Both the position numbers and the translations under genes were made by a program. The notes beneath the pieces were generated by a model. It was not told where the DNA came from. It searched no databases and was given only the letters and a program-made list of their open reading frames with translations. From the NCBI GenBank assembly GCA_947462335.1, contig OX381721.1:12041910-12105909 (forward strand): a DNA stretch of 64,000 bases. The letters run 5' to 3'. The stretch comes from Harmothoe impar. Its lineage: Eukaryota; Annelida; Polychaeta; Phyllodocida; Polynoidae. This document shows, piece by piece, positions 11,201-22,254 of this stretch. Within the stretch, counting starts at the first letter, position 1; every line of letters starts with the position of its first letter.

Positions 11201-12080
11201 TCTCAATACCATAGACATGTCACAAATCCCCACTCCCAGACATAAATGCCTTTTAAGGGCATGAATATTTAACATGTCATAAAGGGGTTAAAAATAGTAT
11301 TGCCCGGAAGCCTTGAGGAGGGAAATGGCTCTTTCTCAAGGCAGATGATATTTCAGCTCACCATAATATTATTGTCATCTCTATTTATTTAATTAAGGGA
11401 AGGACTAAAAATATGAAGTGGACAGCATTTCAAGAGGGAGGTTGGGACAGATGTACAAGGAAGCACTGAAGTGATCATTGGGAGTCATGGTGAGAGACTC
11501 CTTTATGCATTCTTAAAGGTCCTGTGAGCTGTACCCTTTGTCCAATCCTACTCCCATTAAAGGTAGCCACTCAGAGCCGAGAGGCAGGTCACTCAATGCC
11601 TTATCCCAGAAGCTCAATGTGAGTGTTGGCCAGAATAAGAAGCTTCGTCTCTAAGGTGTTCTTAAGTGTGCAGAAAACAACATACACAAGGAAGGTGAAA
11701 GTGCTTCTGAAATCTCCACAACAGGCTGGTGTGGTTACCAACAGAGATATTGTTGGAAGGGACTGCTGATTCTACAATTTGCATGAGATGCGATGGGATG
11801 CAGTGCAAGTAATTAATGGGAATTAGTGGAAAGATGTTATATGGAGTTAGAAAGATATTGAATATAATATTCAAGGAGTGATTCTAAAACTGATGTGATC
11901 ATAAGTAGGGTGGGTTACACATCCTCCTTGTGCCTCCTAATAAGGGCAGGCATTCATGGCTGTCAGCATGGTGTTGTTAAGGGTCATCATGATAAATTGG
12001 TGTATAACATTGGCTTAGTGAGTAGCAGTTCCTCATTAAAGGAGGTTCTGATGTGGAGAAGGGTACACAATATATGATGC
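5230..12080. repeat. Decayed tandem array, unit 1
   Basis: The first recognisable unit of a six-unit array. Blocks shared with later units include 5282-5500 (like 15641-15860), 5750-5985 (like 16300-16540), 8297-8528 (like 17279-17513 and 24911-25155), 9412-9690 (like 25350-25640), 10200-10400 (like 18670-18790 and 28740-28880), 10770-10890, 11440-11880 and 11881-12075. It lacks the upstream blocks present in units 2, 3, 5 and 6, so it is probably truncated at its left end. Similarity between units looks like 65-80 percent with many indels. No reading frame is conserved through the indels, so I treat it as non-coding or long decayed. Confidence 0.75.
7758..8077. mobile_element. PIF/Harbinger-type MITE, TSD TAA
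   Basis: The ends (A)GCCAAAA and TTTTGGCC lead into facing terminal repeats, GGTGTGTTTCAGGCAACA on the left and TTGCCTGAAACACACC on the right. TAA flanks both sides (7755-7757 and 8078-8080). A 3-bp TWA-type duplication with GG-starting ends is characteristic of PIF/Harbinger elements. At 320 bp with no transposase it is non-autonomous. It lies inside unit 1 of the array. Confidence 0.8.
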
Positions 12081-12174
12081 AATACATGCACAAAAGAGAT
12101 TTTGTTTATCCTGGTGGTTTCTATACTTATAATACTTACTACTACTATTTGATGTAATATTCATATCACATTTA

Positions 12175-12457
12175 GGCAAAAGAAAAAGGTTTGTTTCAGG
12201 TAACCCGACCGACCCTATTAAAACAGGGCCGACACTACTTTTTTTTATCCAATTTTGAAGAAATTTATATATTTTTACACTTTTTTGGGGTCAAATTTAA
12301 GTTTACAAAAAGAAAAAATTCCCCATTTTTACACTTTTTTGGTATCATAGAGGGGCTGTAAAAAAAAGAAAAAGTAAAAAAAGAAGAAAAATCCGACCTA
12401 CCGACCCTACATTTTCATCCCATGTTACCTGAAACAAACCTTTTTTTTAATTTGGCC
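12175..12457. mobile_element. PIF/Harbinger-type MITE, same family
   Basis: Left end GGCAAAAG...GGTTTGTTTCAGGTAACC and right end GTTACCTGAAACAAACC...TTTGGCC are inverted copies. Subterminal CCGACCGACCCTA and CCTACCGACCCTAC recur, and the interior is A/T-rich. TTA lies before the left end but ATA after the right end, so the target duplication is imperfect or mutated. Confidence 0.75.
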
Positions 12458-13426
12458 ATAGCTAGGCCATAGTTACCAATGATAGTACCCATCATGTAGG
12501 TTGACTTAGATATCGGTAAAGATGGCATCATAATAATTATATGCATTATCATCATATCCCAAACTATGAGCCCTTCAGAGAAAATAGTCATTTTATCATG
12601 AGAAGCTCATGTAGCATATCATAAAATAGTGCTTATCCAAATGTACCAGTCCTCTAACCTGTACGTTTGCTCATTCGGGGCAGGTATCTAGTTACTTATA
12701 GCTGCCAAATGTATTATAAGGCATTGTCATGCATATGACAGGAGATTTTCTATATGGAAGAGCTATCTATAGTCGGAATCTTAACTACAGTTTGGACAGT
12801 GCATCTGCCAGGAGCAGAAGCAAATGCCAGGAGAGAGAATTCGGAGGAAAAAAGAGGGGGGGGGAGAAACATTTGTATTCATCTGTACACTTTCTGGGAA
12901 GAGCAATGCTATTCAGTGTTTTTCTTTGACGGCAGCTTACTGCCTTAGAATAGACATTTATAATATCTTCACCTATCTAAGTTGTCATTTGCATCCTAAG
13001 ATGTCTCATTCTGTCACAATGCCTGAGGCAATTCGACTAAATAATGTTCATTTTTCGGGGCACATAATCTGTACAGGCAAGGGTCAAGGGTCATCCAACG
13101 AAAAAGGTAACTTTAAAATTGATATCACAAGCTTTCCAGTGATATATTACACTAGAAGGTATCATTTCTAGTTGTTGAGAAATGGCTTCGTGAACATGGG
13201 TGGGTACTGTCCTATTTATGGGCTTCTTTATATTTTCTATTCGCCAAAATGGAATATTTTGTCTTTAATTTACATGGGCAAAGGTCCATGAGTTTTAGTC
13301 TGTTGGCTGGGTTATTTCACGCATTGACCTTGGGCCTATTTCACGAGGCCGTAGGCCAATGGAAATGCGGCCCGAGGTTCAATCCCTTTATGCTTGCCTG
13401 CTCACAGTTATTTTTTCCACATTGCT
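12458..13426. other. Spacer between units 1 and 2
   Basis: No gene is recognised. Frames of 60-115 codons at 12729-13171 overlap each other in different frames and show no domain. Confidence 0.4.
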
Positions 13427-13854
13427 CTACAGGCTAGTGTACCCAGCCTAGGGACATCTATGACAGCAGTGACAATTATCAGCATCACCATGGCAACCCT
13501 GTGACAAATTTTCTATATGATCCTTAGCTAGTGATATAGGGTGCCCAACGAGGCACCTCCCTCCCTTGGAGTTGTGGGTGGACTAAGGAGTGTTGAATGG
13601 GAGAGGAGTGCCTGGGTATATGAGGTTTTAATGTGAGTAGTAGAATCCATTTGGGGTTCGGAGCAGGCTGCGGCATGTCATGCTACTTAAACCGAGGCTG
13701 TGAGTAGCTACGAAAGAAATACAAAGGAATATGATTTGAATTAGTATGTGCAATCAGGATAGCATAATTGTAATCTCATGGGACATAATGTCTCAGGTCT
13801 CTTATCATGTGTACAAAAGGAGAATATTGTGTCTATCATTGAGCTCGAAACCAT

Positions 13855-14179
13855 GGCCAATGTTTTCATCTCTGACCGGTTTTCATCTCTGACCGGCCTG
13901 AATAAAAACGGATTATTTAGGGCAGATGATGATAAGAATGGGCAACTAATTACTAGTTTAAAGAGTTATAACATCCACTACCTTTTCAGCCAAATTATAT
14001 CTACATCTGACCTAAATAACCCGTTTTTATTAAGGCCGGTCAGAGCTGGCACCCGGTCAGAGCTGGCACCCGGTCAGAGCTGGCACCCGGTCAGAGCTGG
14101 CACCCGGTCAGAGCTGGCACCCGGTCAGAGCTGGCACCCGGTCAGAGCTGGCACCTGGTCAGAGATGAAAACATTGGCC
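13855..14179. mobile_element. MITE with expanded 17-bp subterminal repeats
   Basis: The outer ends GGCCAATGTTTTCATC (13855) and GATGAAAACATTGGCC (14179) are inverted. Inside each end is a 17-bp unit: two copies on the left (TTTTCATCTCTGACCGG) and eight on the right, of which seven read CCGGTCAGAGCTGGCAC and the outermost keeps the GATGAAAA version. Inner arms also match (AATAAAAACGG versus CCGTTTTTATT). The right-hand array therefore expanded after one unit changed. No transposase is present. Confidence 0.8.
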
Positions 14180-16053
14180 CAAGGTCGTGAGACACAGCCT
14201 GGTGTGATATATGTGTGTGTACAGCCAGGGCCCTTGTGTGGCAGTGGGCGAGAGACTATGGGTAATTTTGATATCATAACATGAATGCAGAATAGAATGT
14301 TTAACCCAAGGAAAGATCCGCGATCAATGATTTGATGTTTACCAAGATATCTTTTCTCAACATGAGTTTCTTCTCCATAGATATCTCTTACTTAGACTAG
14401 AATATCACAATATTCGAGTAGAGACGAGGAAACTATAGGCTACAAGTTGTGTGGCATATAAGTTTGTATCATATTCAAACATCTGTTATGGATGATACCT
14501 TAGACATCCATTCAAAATAATTAAAGTAAAATGACAAATGGTTCTGTCAGGGCTTCATTTTAATTTGCTCCGCCACCTCTGCCTGTCAGACGTGATTTAT
14601 TCTCCTTACAATGGGACCCATTAATATAATCACTTAGATGAAATGAACGGAAAGTACTCAATATCCCAAAGACCCTACCTGTTTATCAACTTCTTCAAAG
14701 GCTAAGAACATCAATACGTTCATGACAGAATCATAAAGGTTCAGAATTCTCCCTCAGTGTTACCGAGCTTCAGAATGAATCCTACCTTTTGCGCAGACCA
14801 TCAATCTTCAATTCCTCTAATGATGATCAAAGTTCTAAGCTACAGATAGGGGTTCAGTTTTGGAAATAATAGAATATACAGGATAATGAAATAGCGGGAT
14901 TTAAACACACACCGTAGTGGTAGAAATTAAGCGTTTGCTACACAGTTAAAGGGTTTAAAGTGTGGCTTCCCTACCAATGAGGATTTAAAAAGGGACGGGC
15001 TCAGAACAGATGTTAACCCTCAAGTATCATAAATAAAAACTGCAGCTCCAGCCAATGCCCTCCCTCATGTTGGATATATTACAGCAATTAGATGGACTCT
15101 GATAAAAAAAAACACATCATGCAAACCCCTCTAGATTGCATGGAGGGATATTGTAGCAAATGAGCAGCCCATAAACCACAATTCCCACATATCATATGGG
15201 GAGATATTATGGAAGCAATTTTAATTACTGGAGGCAGGGTATAGATCAGATAACAAAAATAGATAATATAACTCATGCACAGACACTGTGATAACCGGCT
15301 GTAAGTGACAATAATTAATGAATGCGAATATTAGATTAGCCACAACATATGTAGCATATGTACAGGGTAACCGCACAGGAAGGAGTAAGCTTTGAGGAAT
15401 TACATCTCCCAGATAATGAATACTCAACAACAGGGCTGGCTCCCTGTCCGGCCATAGGAGCCTAGACCAATCATAATTATAGCCAACTGATGGTTATCAA
15501 ACACTGTTGGACAGGACATGATCATGAGTAAAAAAACTGTCCTCAATGTTTAGATCCAGAGGGCATCCCAGGTTATAAAACACAAAAGGTTAGAGCTGTT
15601 TTTTTTGTGTATATTTTACCCCCACTGACGGTATGTCCCACCCTGACTCCTACACCAGCTGTATATCAAGCTGAGGAAACATTTTAGGAAACTTACTGTA
15701 CCATCATGTTTACTATGATATTACAGTGTGTATAATCTACTGGTGCCATTACTCCCTGACCACCCAGCCTCCTACTTAAACCTGTTCACCTCTCCAGTGT
15801 ACTGCCCCAGCCATACCTGTCTAGTCCTACTCCCTTGACACCAGCCCCACCCTCCATGCCGCAGCCCTGCTATCCATCTCAAAAACTGCAATGTCTTCCC
15901 CACAGCTGGGGTACAGCTTTTGTAATGGGCATGAATTGTCTTTAGCTCATTTTCTTTGACTTTTGAGGTATCTACTAAACATCATACTAAATTGAGAAAC
16001 ATGAACTCACATAGCTATCTCCATTTACCAGATACACCATAGTAATTTCTAAC

Positions 16054-16249
16054 TACCATAACGTCGTGTTTAAGCGCCCGGTGCTTATAACTTTGGAGGG
16101 GTGTTTACCCCCGGCGCTTATACAAGACAGGCGCTTATTCAAGATCCAGTTTTAGTGCTTAAGAATTATTTCAAGACCCTCATACCCCCGGCGCTTATAC
16201 AAGACCGGCGCTTATTCAATACCCGACGCTTAAACGCGACAGTACGGTA
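16054..16249. mobile_element. 196-bp MITE with 23-bp TIRs
   Basis: TACCATAACGTCGTGTTTAA at the left faces TTAAACGCGACAGTACGGTA at the right, with four mismatches over 23 bp. The interior carries direct repeats of GGCGCTTATACAAGAC and GGCGCTTATTCAA. It interrupts unit 2 at a point where unit 1 (near 5690) has no such sequence. TA at both ends may be the target duplication; the superfamily is not certain. Confidence 0.7.
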
Positions 16250-16612
16250 TATCTGGAGGGGGAATATGATAAGTCTGGGGGACCAGTCTGACAGTGGGTA
16301 TTTTATTGAGCTACTCAATGTGCTGCTCAGTAAGCTGCTCATCCTATTTACTCTGAGGAGCGAGCAGGACTGTAAGTAATGTGCTAAGTATGCCTCCGTT
16401 TACATAACACTCAGATGGGTACAGCTGTCGGCCTGTAAATGGTCACAGCTATAGACACACTAGTCAGCATTCTACACTATGAATATATAGTACATCCTGG
16501 AGAGAAATGAAGGGATGGCATTTGCCTGCAAGCAATCAACAGGCCTGGACAATCCGGGACTTTTCCCACCACAGGTAAAAAGGCCAACAGGGGGGATTTC
16601 ACCAGTGAGGGG

Positions 16613-16723
16613 AGATTTCCCCTTGGAAGTACTGACTGGTGGCAGCCCTTATCACTAGAGATAAGGGCCGCCGGGAGAGATAAGGGCCGCCGCCGGCCGG
16701 CACCACCAAGGGGAAATCTCCCA
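16613..16723. repeat. Inverted repeat with GC-rich core
   Basis: GGGAGATTTCCCCTTGG-type arms (about 16613-16628 and 16707-16723) face each other around a core with a direct repeat GAGATAAGGGCCGCC. Probably another small foldback element; its boundaries are uncertain. Confidence 0.5.
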
Positions 16724-19700
16724 CTGCTGTATCATATCCAGGTGGTGTGGTGAGAGAGAGGTGAGGGGAGGGGGAGTCTACATATAAATATACCTTTTTT
16801 CGGTTATTTTCGGTCATTCAAATAATTATATTTCACGAAATACAAAACTGTCATATAAGCCCATTCACATATACCCAGATAACTACATTGTCTACCTGTA
16901 CATAGGCTAATTACTTTCAACAAATAATGTTAAGATATAAGCAAATTGGATTTTCTGAATTACATTTATATTCACCCAAAATCAAGGGGAGAAACCCCCT
17001 CATTCTCTTTTCTCCCTGCATGGTATGAATCTCAGGATTCACCCAGCCTGATCAACACATAGCATTCAAGAATATACTTTGTAATATTTTTCATCCACAC
17101 CAACAGTACCTTTGCTTCCTATGCCCTCCATATTAGCCTCTGGTAGAGAGATTACAAGAATAGCTCCCCTCAAAGACCACCTCCACTCTCCCAGTACTGA
17201 CACTATCTACAACCTAAATATTGATCCCAACCCTAAACTCAGTTTGTAGAGTGACAGTGTACGACCTACAACCCATCAAACCCCGACTTTTGAGGTCACT
17301 TATCAGGACTTTGTAGACAGCTTAGAGCGCCATCTGTCATCAAAAGAGCAAAGGTAGGCAGCCTTAGGGGGCTTGGGGTCCCTTTAAATCAGGACTCTGT
17401 GAGGTTCGGGTTAAAGCCAGACTTCAGAGGCTGGGCAGAATGGCTTAGGTTGACGTGTTTTGTGAAGCTGGGGTCTGAGAGGAGACTTACATTGTTTGTG
17501 CTGTGAGGATTCACACAGGCCAGGGGGTTTGTAGGTTTCTTTGCCACAACAAAGCTTTTTATAACACATACTTCATACAATTTCGTTATACTCTAACAAA
17601 GCTCATCTTTAATAATGACACCCTTCTTTGACAAATGGCAGTAACCACTACTTTTTCCTCTATAGTTCAGTAGAGTTGTATAAATGGGGAACTTAATGTA
17701 TGGTATCATGACCATTTTTCATGATTGTATAACCCTTCATCCACTTCATAATGGGCAGGGGCAACATGTTCTTCAATTAAAAAACCACACACTATTTTGT
17801 ATGTGCGGCATCTTTCTGATTAGGTGTCACAGTGGAGTGTTCACTCCTTCAATGCAAACAAAACATCCAGACAGACGTTGCCATTCTTCATCCGGGGCAC
17901 TGTGTCTCATGGATTCTCGTGAGAATAAGAAGCTCTTGTTGTCATTTGTGACAATGGGCAATAAGACAGGAGTGGAATGTGGTGATAAATATGAATATGG
18001 TTTTCTTAAAGCAGCTGACAATGCTTCCGGTTGTGGTTGGAACTTTTACGACTTTACAACCTTCTGGTATTCATATTTGCTGTTCTTAATCAGCCAACAA
18101 TGTTTAATCATATTTGGTATTATGCAGTGGGGAGTAATTGTTTTTTTTCATTTGTACTTGTTTTTTTTTGGCTTAGATGTTATAGGAATAAGGGGAAAAG
18201 CTTAGGATACATATTTTGATCTGCTAGTCCCCACTGCTGTTTTATTGCCCCACCACTTCTCAAAACCCCGAACCACTATTAACAAGACTAGTGATGTACT
18301 CTAACCATCCATTCTCACTTTGCCTTCCTTCCTGAGTTGCAATTACTATCACACTATTATAGTGGTGCCGCAGATCTGTGGTGCGGATTCCCATGTGGAT
18401 TTCTGTGCAGATTCTGTGCCCCCTTTATAATGAGCGTTGTGCGGAGCAGCGCTCACTTATCCTATACCAGTCTTAGAGTGAGGACCTCTCAGAGTGAGGA
18501 CCTCACGAATCCACACCAGTCCACTACACTAATACTAATATCATGTTCTGATAATCTTGAGGCTTCAATAAAGAACTATATTTGTTACAACCAAGTTCCT
18601 TGTATTGGTTGTTCTTGTCTAGAGTAGCACTGATCCTTTTCCCATTACAACATTCAAACCATCAGGGGCATGTCAGCGCCATCCCCTTTCATGCTTTCAT
18701 ACTGAAAGGTCAGTTCCATTTTTGTTTTATGCTGAACCTGGGGTCATACGGGTGATATTAAAATCACTGATGTCAGACAAAGTAAATGGAAAAGAATGTT
18801 AGTACCTCTGATTCTGTTCTGATATTAATACACATTTCCATTGACTGACTGATTAAATTTCTGCTTAGGTGCACTGCAATGTATCCAATTTTAATAACTT
18901 CCTTGACATTGTGCAATATATATATATAGGATATAGGTCATCCTGTTTCGTGTCTGTTCATTTATTCATAAGGTTTTAATTCATCTCTACCAATGGCAAC
19001 ATATACTTTAGGAAACACGTATGTCTCAGGATAACAATTCAGAGTCAATTAATGTAATATTTGAGTGTCAAACATCTGTAATCATCCCTTCAATCAACGC
19101 CTCTAAAAGTATGGAAATACATATATTATGGACCTCATATGCCGTAGGTTTCAACGGACATTTGGATCAAATACCCAGACCCAGGATTGAAATATTAAAT
19201 AGACATGTCACAAAAGGGTTTACGTTTCCCAAATTGCACAGGTCCTATTAAAATAGCATGAAACCTTGATGGTCCCAACCCTAAGAGCATGTCGTCTTTA
19301 GAACTCTGAGGTGCACAAAGGCCCACTTTTGCTCATTTCATACCTTAAATCTTCTCCAAGTAAAAGGCACTGTGGTAATATTTAGGAGTCATTGTGAGAG
19401 ACTCCTTCATGTATCATTAAAGTCCTGCGAGCTGTCCCATTTGCTCAATCCTATTCCCATTAAAGTTAACCACTCAATGCCTTATCCCAGGAGGTCAATG
19501 CGAGCGTTGTCCAGAAAAAAAAGAGGAGAATCTAAGGTGTTTTTAAGTAAAGATCAAACATACACAAATAGGTCAAAAGTGCTTCTGAAATCCCAACCAA
19601 AAAGCTGGTTTTGTGACCAACAGAGCAAAAATATTGCTGGGGAGCAAGTCTGTGAATGGACAATTGGACTGATGTTTGATGATTCAACAATTTGATTAAG

Positions 19701-20134
19701 ATACATTGGGATTCAGCGCATAAGAATAGTTGGACATTTTAAAGTTATTTTCAGTTAGAAAGAAAGATTAAAGGAGTGATTTATAAACTGATCTGATCAC
19801 AAGGAGAGGTGGGGGTTGGTTACACCTCCTTCTTCCGACTCCTAATAAGACATTTATGGCTCTGGGTATGGTGTTATTAAGGGTCACTATGATAAATTGG
19901 GAGATAACATTAGCTTGGTGAGAAAGGGTTCCTCAGAGACATTAAAAATGTAGAGGATGCTCTGGTGTGGAGAATGGTACACCGCTTATGGTGTCCTACA
20001 CAATCACTGGAGAGTGTGGGAATTTATTGCTTTGATGTATGTCCTGGTATCTATATAGATATTTTTTATATTAATAACACATTGTGAATATTTGAAATAA
20101 TATGCATACCCCAAACTAGAGCGCCAAGCCCCCC

Positions 20135-20300
20135 TAAGGAAATTTGTGTTTCAGGCGACCTGACCCTATTTACAACAAACAGCCGACCATAGCATCTTAT
20201 CGCTATCTTTGGGCATTTTTAAAAAAAGGTTCTTGAAAAAAAAACCCAGCCTACCTTCCCAATTTGACAATGCTGCCTGAAAGACACCTTTTATTTGGCC
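20135..20300. mobile_element. Degraded Harbinger-type MITE copy
   Basis: The left part reads TTTGTGTTTCAGGCGACCTG and the right part CTGCCTGAAAGACACC...TTTGGCC, the same terminal pattern as the element at 7758. The left extreme is eroded and no clean target duplication is left. Confidence 0.6.
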
Positions 20301-20746
20301 TCATGAGAAAATAGCTCAAATCGTTTATGATGAATAGCTCATAATCATATAAAGCATAGTATAAAAGGGTGCTTTTTGACAGGTAACACTAACAGTGCTC
20401 TGACATGGATATTTTGTTTATATGATATAATATCATATCCACTGGTCTACCACTATCAGATCTGATACATTCAATACTGTTAATGTTAGCCAGTGGTCAA
20501 ATACTTCAGTTCAATGTTGAATCAAAGTTGAATCAACATTGAATTAACATTGCCAACCAATTATCAATGTTGGTACAATGTTCTGTGCCCACTGGGTAAC
20601 TACAGAGCAGAGGTGGATACTGAGAAAGAAAATGAGGAGTGAAAGAAAGAGAGGGAGAGGGAAATATATATAAGAAATATAAGATTATACCCTTGTAGCA
20701 ATATCTGTACTGTGTCTCGGAAGAATAATGTTATTATCTTTACCTA

Positions 20747-22148
20747 GGCCAAATAAAAAAAAAGATTTGTTTCAGGTAACATGGGAAAAAACCCTACGGT
20801 CCGTAGGTCGAATTATTTTTTCCTTTTTTTTTTTTTACAGCACCTGTGAGCAGGCAAGCAGAAAGGGGTATCCCCGCGGGATTAGTACCAATTTTAGCCA
20901 CCAGGTGGCTCCACCATGGCCTAAATTGGAAGAAACAGGCTAATAATATTTGTTTTTTGGTAATTTTTTCTGGAGAATTCAGTAGTTTTATACAAAAGAT
21001 TCCATTCTTAGTGAAAAGCTTCCTTATTTGGAATGTAAAAAGAATGTTTTAGTGCCTAAATGGGTGTCTTTGTTGATATGTGTGGCCAGGTGAGGGAAAA
21101 CGTGCCCCCAGGGGGAATTTTTAGTACTGGTTTTGGCCACCAGGGGGCAGTATACGGGTAAAACACTGAAAAATGTACTAAAAAATGTTTGAGACCAATT
21201 TCTCATGGGGAATCAAGTGATAGGCTTAGAATTATTCAATCTCCACTGAAAACGTTCCATTTTTGGAATGCAAAAGGAACATTTGTTGCCATGGAAACAT
21301 GGAAAGTTGGCATATATTTTATGATAAAAACATCAGATGTCTTTGGTTATTTTTCAACAAAAATGTATTTTTTACATTATTTGTACTCATAAAAGGATAT
21401 AGTGGATTTAGAGCTTATTTGCCATTTTCAGTTGTAGACACCAACCCCGGTTTGACAAGCAGCTACAGCAAAACTACTTGGGATATTTTAGCTCAAGATA
21501 TCTCATTTTAAAGCCTGTAACATAAACTTTGAAAAGCCATTTCCCCCCTGGAGGCACGTTTTCCCTCACCTGGCCACATGTGTTGCCATGGAAACATGAT
21601 TTTCATTCCAAATACAGAAAATAAAGAAGCCAATTGATTGAATGATTCACGAGGATTACTATGGTCAAAACAAAATAAAATTATCATTTCTAGATCAAAA
21701 TCTATGGCCTATAGGAGGAAAATGTATGATCATTTTCTAATTATTCTAATTATGCTTATTAGATAGAGATATCTTGGAAACTATGAGACTTAGAGCTAAT
21801 TGGGGGTTTGGACAGGGCAATGCCCACCCATATTCCTATAGCCATTTCTCAAAAAACTAGAAATGATATCCTCTTGTGTAATATATTAATGGAAAGCTTA
21901 TGATATCAATTTTAAAGTTGACATTTTCGTCGGATATCCCTTTCCCCTTGCCTGTACACACCTCTAGATACGCTAAAATCTGTAAAAATAGGGGGGGGGG
22001 GAAATTAAAAAATTTGGAAACCTAAATTTGACCCCAAAAAGGTCTAAAAATATAAAGATTTCTTCGAAATTGCATAAAAAAACGTAGGGTCGGCCCTGTT
22101 TAGATAGGGTCGGTCGGATGACCTGAAACAAACCTCTTTTTTTTGGCC
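20747..22148. mobile_element. 1.4 kb Harbinger-ended element carrying CTCF-like sites
   Basis: It begins GGCCAAATAAAA with TTTGTTTCAGGTAACATGG and ends GACCTGAAACAAACC...TTTGGCC, flanked by CTA on both sides (20744-20746 and 22149-22151), a clean 3-bp duplication. It is much longer than its 280-320 bp relatives. The extra interior holds an inverted repeat (21081-21116 with 21541-21577), CTCF-like motifs (20896, 21102, 21134, 21543) and two copies of GTTGCCATGGAAAC (21285, 21582), an RFX/X-box-like motif. No transposase frame is visible, so it is either a MITE with cargo or a nested insertion. Confidence 0.75.
21134..21152 (+). promoter_or_regulatory. CTCF-like motif
   Basis: TGGCCACCAGGGGGCAGTA matches the well-known bilaterian CTCF core (CCACCAGGGGGC) in full. 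Weaker relatives lie at 20896-20912 (GCCACCAGGTGGC) and in inverse orientation at 21543-21558. Binding is inferred from the motif alone. Confidence 0.45.
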
Positions 22149-22254
22149 CTATCTAAAGTGTCATTTTACATACTCAGATCTCTCTTTTTGTGACCCTTCT
22201 GGGCCTGTTGTGCTGAGTAATGTTTATTTTGAACGCATATGTTCACTCCACTCC

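Larger units (their letters stand above)
13427..20010. repeat. Decayed tandem array, unit 2
   Basis: The most complete unit. In order it holds 13427-13700 (like 22255-22530 and 35215-35330), 14535-14700 (like 31215-31400 and 35805 onward), 14762-14890, 15040-15300 (like 23000-23200, 32120-32420 and 36895-37140), 15605-15860, 16300-16540, 17279-17513, 18670-18790, 18925-19010, 19030-19240, 19360-19790 and 19789-20000. CACCATGGCAAC at 13486-13497 is RFX/X-box-like and recurs at 22312. MITEs at 13855 and 16054 interrupt the unit. The 173-codon frame at 17684-18205 has no counterpart frame in other units. Confidence 0.75.

Noticed and set aside
14036..14171. Regular 17-bp direct repeats resembling a CRISPR array
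   Set aside because: The units are contiguous with no spacers and lie within a transposon end in eukaryotic DNA.
13778..14284. 168-codon plus-strand frame
   Set aside because: Runs through the MITE with 17-bp repeats, which give a repetitive peptide by chance.
17684..18205. 173-codon plus-strand frame
   Set aside because: No frame counterpart in the other array units, hydrophobic T-rich tail, no domain.
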